Assembly: GCA_003485765.1 (NCBI GenBank)
Contig: DNHS01000032.1
Span: 1-6,505 of the forward strand
Length of the DNA: 6,505 nt
DNA from: Candidatus Omnitrophota bacterium
GTDB taxonomy: Bacteria > Omnitrophota > Gorgyraeia > Gorgyraeales > Gorgyraeaceae
Reading direction: 5' to 3'
Every line of letters begins with the position of its first letter. The first letter of the stretch is position 1. The notes beneath the pieces were generated by a model, which was not told the origin of the DNA, did no database searches, and saw only the letters and a list, made by a program, of their open reading frames with translations. Below, piece after piece: positions 6,301 to 6,505 of the stretch. The position numbers were made by a program, and so were the translations under genes.

Positions 6301-6505
6301 AGTCAACGTGCCTGTGGAATTAGAAATATTTCCTCTCAGATCGCTCGCGCCTATCACTGTAAGACTGGCCAAAGATGCAGTACCGCTTGAAGAAATATTT
6401 CCGTAAATTGTGCCGTCAACTTCTAAATCGCCCTGCACATATAGTTCACCTGTAGAAAGCGCATATGCATTTGATACCTCGCTCGCGCCTATCACCACTC
6501 TCTGG
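1..6505 (-). CDS. Giant mosaic fibre-like/adhesin-like protein, internal fragment
   Basis: One reading frame is open across the whole window on the minus strand: 2,168 codons with no TAA, TAG or TGA. It has no start or stop inside the window, so it is partial at both ends. I translated every codon and found no frameshift. The product is a chain of beta-rich modules seen in phage tail fibres and large bacterial surface proteins, including PTAAGHAVTKAYADN, YLPLAGGTMTGDI, VGIGTTT, SQTLTNKTI, a DUF2793-like domain and a jelly-roll carbohydrate-binding-like domain. It is rich in Thr, Ser, Gly, Ala, Asn and Asp and has only two Cys (codons at 2596-2598 and 3049-3051), which fits an extracellular protein. 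No signal peptide, transmembrane segment, protease site or catalytic motif is visible; these could lie outside the window. Likely role, by inference: an extended surface or tail structure that binds glycans or a partner cell. It could be bacterial or phage-encoded. The open frame is near certain; the function is moderate. Confidence 0.95.
361..804 (-). other. TLTNKTI and LDVKLSANQGL fibre shaft
   Basis: Residues 1901-2048. SQTLTNKTISGANNTI (1930-1945) is the well-known SQTLTNKTI motif of phage tail proteins. After it comes a chain of short strands and turns: GLKVNLGAVNPGLAITDNAL, DVKLSANQGLTKGANGMSV, DYDDATIGIVSNKLAVKAGS. These are typical of fibre shafts with repeated GLxIxxNxLxVKL units. 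The final part, ASQIADSS, grades into the left-edge tandem repeat. Confidence 0.65.
805..1140 (-). other. DUF2793-like phage domain with fibre lead-in
   Basis: Residues 1789-1900. MGGNKVTNLGTPTTGSDATT leads into TYVDNAIAGLHWKDPVIA. The domain then shows PPASPAANARYIVNPTGTGA, WSGKDNNIAEHNGAGWDF and GYVYNGASWVAF. The order P-P-x-S-P-x-x-x-x-R-Y-I-V, A-W-x-G...I-A-x-x-N-G-x-G-W and Y-V-Y-x-G-x-x-W-V is that of DUF2793 (Pfam), a domain of phage proteins with no established biochemical role. The match is from memory of the family pattern and was not searched. Confidence 0.7.
1141..1380 (-). other. HNH / KKHTQGTDTTLG fibre segment
   Basis: Residues 1709-1788. It contains FSHNHAAADLP, with an HxH pair at His1720 and His1722, then VGGLTDAMVSPTAGIQTSKL and KKHTQGTDTTLGIM. 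The KHTQGTDTxLG motif commonly precedes MxGxKITNL in tail-fibre proteins, and here MGGNKVTNLGTP does follow. Confidence 0.65.
1372..1539 (-). repeat. GYIIGGG...NISSGAKYKIG module, copy 2
   Basis: Residues 1656-1711. The order GYIIGGGGSGN, ATGNYLNIIGQTGA, GINISSGAKYKIGANNL repeats residues 358-407 with a few residues inserted after TGA. Identity is modest but the order of strands and turns is the same. Confidence 0.6.
1621..1860 (-). other. HHHATDADGGS / FLKWN fibre segment
   Basis: Residues 1549-1628. It begins with three consecutive His (1549-1551), followed by ATDADGGSLGAS. Later comes SPDDKFLKWNKTFNQFDFS, a form of the LKWNxTxxxFxFSxxVxVxGTLTA pattern of phage-like fibre proteins, which here ends NVNILGTLTATNLVG. 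This is an ordinary linking shaft module. Confidence 0.55.
1882..2205 (-). repeat. GD-x-W beta domain, copy 2
   Basis: Residues 1434-1541 mirror copy 1: FEIWVETQYD aligns with FQVRVEGLYD, and GIKIKFPAVGDIFQFERWRF aligns with GIKIKFSDTTGFQGGDQWEF. The GIKIKF strand is identical and lies 176 residues (528 bp) after the first; the F-to-W distance is 12 residues in both. The GDQ turn is lost (FER in its place) while the Trp stays. A tandem domain duplication is the simplest reading. Confidence 0.65.
2263..2349 (-). other. FRDPGTGELTFEDSNAGKVRL linker
   Basis: Residues 1386-1414, between the two GD-W domains. GTGELTFEDSNAGKVRLSEI resembles the short GSGxLTFxD...xxTLxEL segment found between modules of phage-like proteins. 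The following RSKAYISPTMRDP leads straight into the second GD-W copy. Confidence 0.45.
2413..2721 (-). repeat. GD-x-W beta domain, copy 1
   Basis: Residues 1262-1364. FQVRVEGLYDSPGSPGYVKY forms the first strands, then a Trp-rich stretch (WTAWTENWLPSG), then FGIKIKFSDTTGFQGGDQWEF. The G-[IV]-x-[IV]-x-F...GDxWxF ending belongs to a beta-sandwich module common in phage-like and giant repetitive proteins. One of the protein's two cysteines is here (Cys at 2596-2598). Confidence 0.65.
2761..2952 (-). other. Linker after the jelly roll (GDQSIYGTMKIGR)
   Basis: Residues 1185-1248. GDQSIYGTMKIGR resembles the GDQTIxGTLxIG strand-turn that often follows a FDxVQLExG ending. A Gly/Ser-rich stretch comes later: GMSGTSGGSGSVG (1229-1241). 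It probably forms a short shaft plus a flexible joint before the two GD-W domains. Confidence 0.5.
2959..3834 (-). other. Carbohydrate-binding-like jelly-roll domain
   Basis: Residues 891-1182. It opens with NIIKNGSFE (893-901), the usual first strand of CBM-like jelly rolls, followed by PDEWIWVEG, a variant of the P-D-x-W strand. GIKQTISGLEPDTWYSIGA is the typical I-x-Q-x-I-x-G-L-x-P-x-T-x-Y strand pair. It closes with FARFDAVQLVEGKVLPKYSP (1163-1182), a form of the FDxVQLExG...YSP ending common in phage-like proteins. At 290 residues it is much longer than the usual 150-180; an inserted module accounts for part of the excess. Such domains bind sugars; no particular ligand can be named. Confidence 0.7.
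3145..3333 (-). other. Small beta module inserted in the jelly roll
   Basis: Residues 1058-1120 lie between two central strands of the jelly roll. The core is FSQGGTILIDNELFDYTGKT (1072-1091), then FTGVTRAISSTTAAEHTNN. This matches a known small phage-tail module with the pattern sGxIxIxxExixYTGkTxtsFTGvTRG...aaxHxxGa. Usual Gly positions are altered: TRA instead of TRG and HTNNA instead of HxxGA. Flanking jelly-roll sequence resumes on the far side, so it appears nested rather than appended. Confidence 0.65.
3841..4260 (-). other. Unrecognised aromatic beta-rich region
   Basis: Residues 749-888, between the KGMAGQTANLMEVQDS segment and the jelly-roll domain. I do not recognise a family. It is richer in aromatic and charged residues than the rest: SYQYIWYDTDAG (769-780), GRYNQYYAIKLDPD, FSKQKFSVVSIPNPG and NWQKSEKPLFDIASDG. 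The end, FNIYDPTVGDAVFQIEPGG, resembles the strand-turn linkers that often lead into a NxIxNGSFE domain. No catalytic motif is apparent. It could be one globular beta domain or two. Confidence 0.4.
4342..4452 (-). other. PLVLKGMAGQTANLMEVQDS segment
   Basis: Residues 685-721. KGMAGQTANLMEVQDS is close to the PLVIKGAAxQTANLxExQDSxG motif of phage-like structural proteins, normally followed by a short strand and a glycine turn. Here HLTVEADGDVQID follows and fits. The codons around it are in frame and undamaged. Confidence 0.65.
4657..4773 (-). repeat. SSxDGxTNDGGDID module, copy 2
   Basis: Residues 578-616 read SSVDGVTNDGGDIDLV, then GSNITLTPND and ANTITITS. Most differences from copy 1 are conservative (I/V, F/L, M/I, I/L), as expected for an old internal duplication kept under protein-level selection. 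Confidence 0.75.
4822..5007 (-). other. TETS/KFxVDN beta module, copy B
   Basis: Residues 500-561 repeat the copy A pattern: AATINKATSGNYTGIKLNV, then TETS (525-528), SLLDLQVG and KFTVDNAG (546-553). Offsets to copy A are 391 residues at TETS and 388 at KFxVDN, so a three-residue length change separates them. It is followed by NSASVVNDSLTAADL, another fibre-type stretch. Confidence 0.65.
5116..5226 (-). other. NWVNTANPWADNE...YLPLAGGTMTGDI segment
   Basis: Residues 427-463 contain NWVNTANPWADNEV, then YLPLAGGTMTGDITL (449-463). The PLAGGTMTGDI motif is one of the most widespread phage tail-fibre motifs and usually marks a short beta-helical shaft piece. It sits between the first NIPTGANYKING module and the second TETS module. 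Confidence 0.75.
5284..5433 (-). repeat. GLVIEGG...NIPTGANYKING module, copy 1
   Basis: Residues 358-407. The order is GLVIEGGTGSD, NSGTNNLDIAGATGG, then INIPTGANYKINGSQIAS. The same order returns about 1,300 residues later (residues 1656-1711, + strand 1372-1539). NIPxGAxYKINGxxIAS is a common connecting motif in phage-like fibre proteins. Confidence 0.7.
5521..5637 (-). repeat. SSxDGxTNDGGDID module, copy 1
   Basis: Residues 290-328 read SSIDGITNDGGDIDF, then a GANMTITPND turn and a final beta strand (ANTISFAS). The pattern is known from phage-like structural proteins (SSVDGVxNDGGxIDLxxGxNITITPxD). A second copy lies 288 residues (864 bp) downstream, with 28 of 39 residues identical by my alignment. 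Confidence 0.75.
5641..5760 (-). other. STAAELNKVDG / LHAHA fibre segment
   Basis: Residues 249-288. STAAELNKVDG (249-259) is a variant of the TAAELNxLDG motif of fibre-like proteins. It is followed by AANLNTLTNASNADALHAHA, which contains an HxH pair (His280 and His282; codons at 5665-5667 and 5659-5661). HxH pairs bind metal along the axis of some trimeric phage fibres; whether these do is inference. Confidence 0.65.
5797..5880 (-). other. VGIGTTT...KLNVSG fibre motif
   Basis: Residues 209-236 contain DNVGIGTTTTDTYKLNVSG. This is the VGIGTxxPxxKLxVxG motif common in very large bacterial and phage repetitive surface proteins, often upstream of a chaperone-type autocleaving C-terminal domain. 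No such domain is visible here; if present it would be past the left edge. The usual Pro after TT is replaced by Thr. Confidence 0.7.
5920..5991 (-). other. Phage tail-fibre motif PTAAGHAVTKAYADN
   Basis: Residues 172-195 contain PTAAGHAVTKAYADN (178-192). This is a form of the P-T-x-x-x-x-A-x-T-K-x-Y-x-D-N motif widespread in phage tail-fibre and collar proteins, where it is linked to trimeric fibre segments. A relative, GTPTTGSDATTKTYVDN, lies at residues 1799-1815 before the DUF2793-like domain. The motif is seen directly; its structural role is known from the family. Confidence 0.7.
5986..6180 (-). other. TETS/KFxVDN beta module, copy A
   Basis: Residues 109-173. The pattern is GSYTALKI, then TETS (134-137), then NYLIDA and KFYVDNSGN (158-166). 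It matches a module common in phage-like fibre proteins, in which a YTGL...TETS stretch is followed by a KFxVDN turn. A second copy lies about 390 residues downstream. It directly precedes the PTAAGHAVTKAYADN motif. Confidence 0.65.
6280..6495 (-). repeat. Two VIGAS...STGxLxV repeats, 46-residue period
   Basis: Residues 4-29 and 50-75 carry the same pattern: VIGAS at 4-8 and again at 50-54, then STGELYVQGDLEV at 17-29 against STGTLTVEDNLAV at 63-75. The spacing is 46 residues (138 bp). A 17-bp stretch is identical at 6341-6357 and 6479-6495. The alternating hydrophobic pattern suggests short beta strands stacked along a fibre. The first copy touches the right edge of the window, so more copies may lie beyond it. 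Confidence 0.75.

Noticed and set aside
6341..6495. 17-bp direct repeats as transposon or attachment-site ends
   Set aside because: They encode the same VIGAS peptide in the same frame within a 46-residue repeat, so they are coding repeats.
1..6505. Possible stop-codon reassignment
   Set aside because: The main frame contains no TAA, TAG or TGA at all, so the standard code explains it and there is no evidence of recoding.

Overview
The whole 6.5 kb window lies inside one protein-coding gene on the minus strand. When the reverse complement is read with codons on + strand triplets 1-3, 4-6 ... 6502-6504, there is no stop codon in 2,168 consecutive codons. There is also no frame change. Neither the start nor the stop of the gene is present, so both ends run off the window and the true protein is longer. 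I see no other gene, RNA, promoter, terminator, origin, CRISPR array or insertion sequence. The short open frames on either strand are shadows of this reading frame and its internal repeats. Residue numbers below are local: residue 1 is at 6502-6504 and residue 2168 is at 1-3.

The protein is a long mosaic of modules of the kind found in phage tail fibres and in large bacterial surface or secreted proteins. From N to C (right to left on the + strand) it holds: a 46-residue VIGAS repeat; a TETS/KFxVDN module; a PTAAGHAVTKAYADN fibre motif; a VGIGTTT...KLNVSG motif; a STAAELNKVDG segment; an SSIDGITNDGGDID module; a GLVIEGG...NIPTGANYKING module; a NWVNTANPW...YLPLAGGTMTGDI segment; second copies of the TETS and SSxDG modules; a KGMAGQTANLMEVQDS segment; an unrecognised aromatic beta-rich region; a carbohydrate-binding-like jelly roll (NIIKNGSFE ... 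FDAVQLVEG) with a smaller module apparently inserted in it; two tandem beta domains (GIKIKF ... GDQWEF); an HHH segment; a second GxxI.GG...NISSGAKYKIG module; an HNH...KKHTQGTDTTLG segment; a DUF2793-like domain; a TLTNKTI fibre segment; and, at the left edge, a 71-residue tandem repeat that continues out of the window.

Composition is that of an exported repetitive protein: very rich in Thr, Ser, Gly, Ala, Asn and Asp, with only two cysteines in 2,168 residues. GC content is roughly in the low to mid 40s by eye. The modules are phage-like, but the length, the number of different modules, and the carbohydrate-binding-like domain also fit the giant surface proteins of uncultured bacterial lineages such as Omnitrophota. 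That assignment is inference: nothing here fixes the host, and a prophage or large-phage fibre gene remains possible.

The most useful observations are the size of the frame, the several module families that recur hundreds of residues apart (duplication and shuffling inside one gene), the apparent nested domain, and a stretch of about 140 residues that matches nothing I know.
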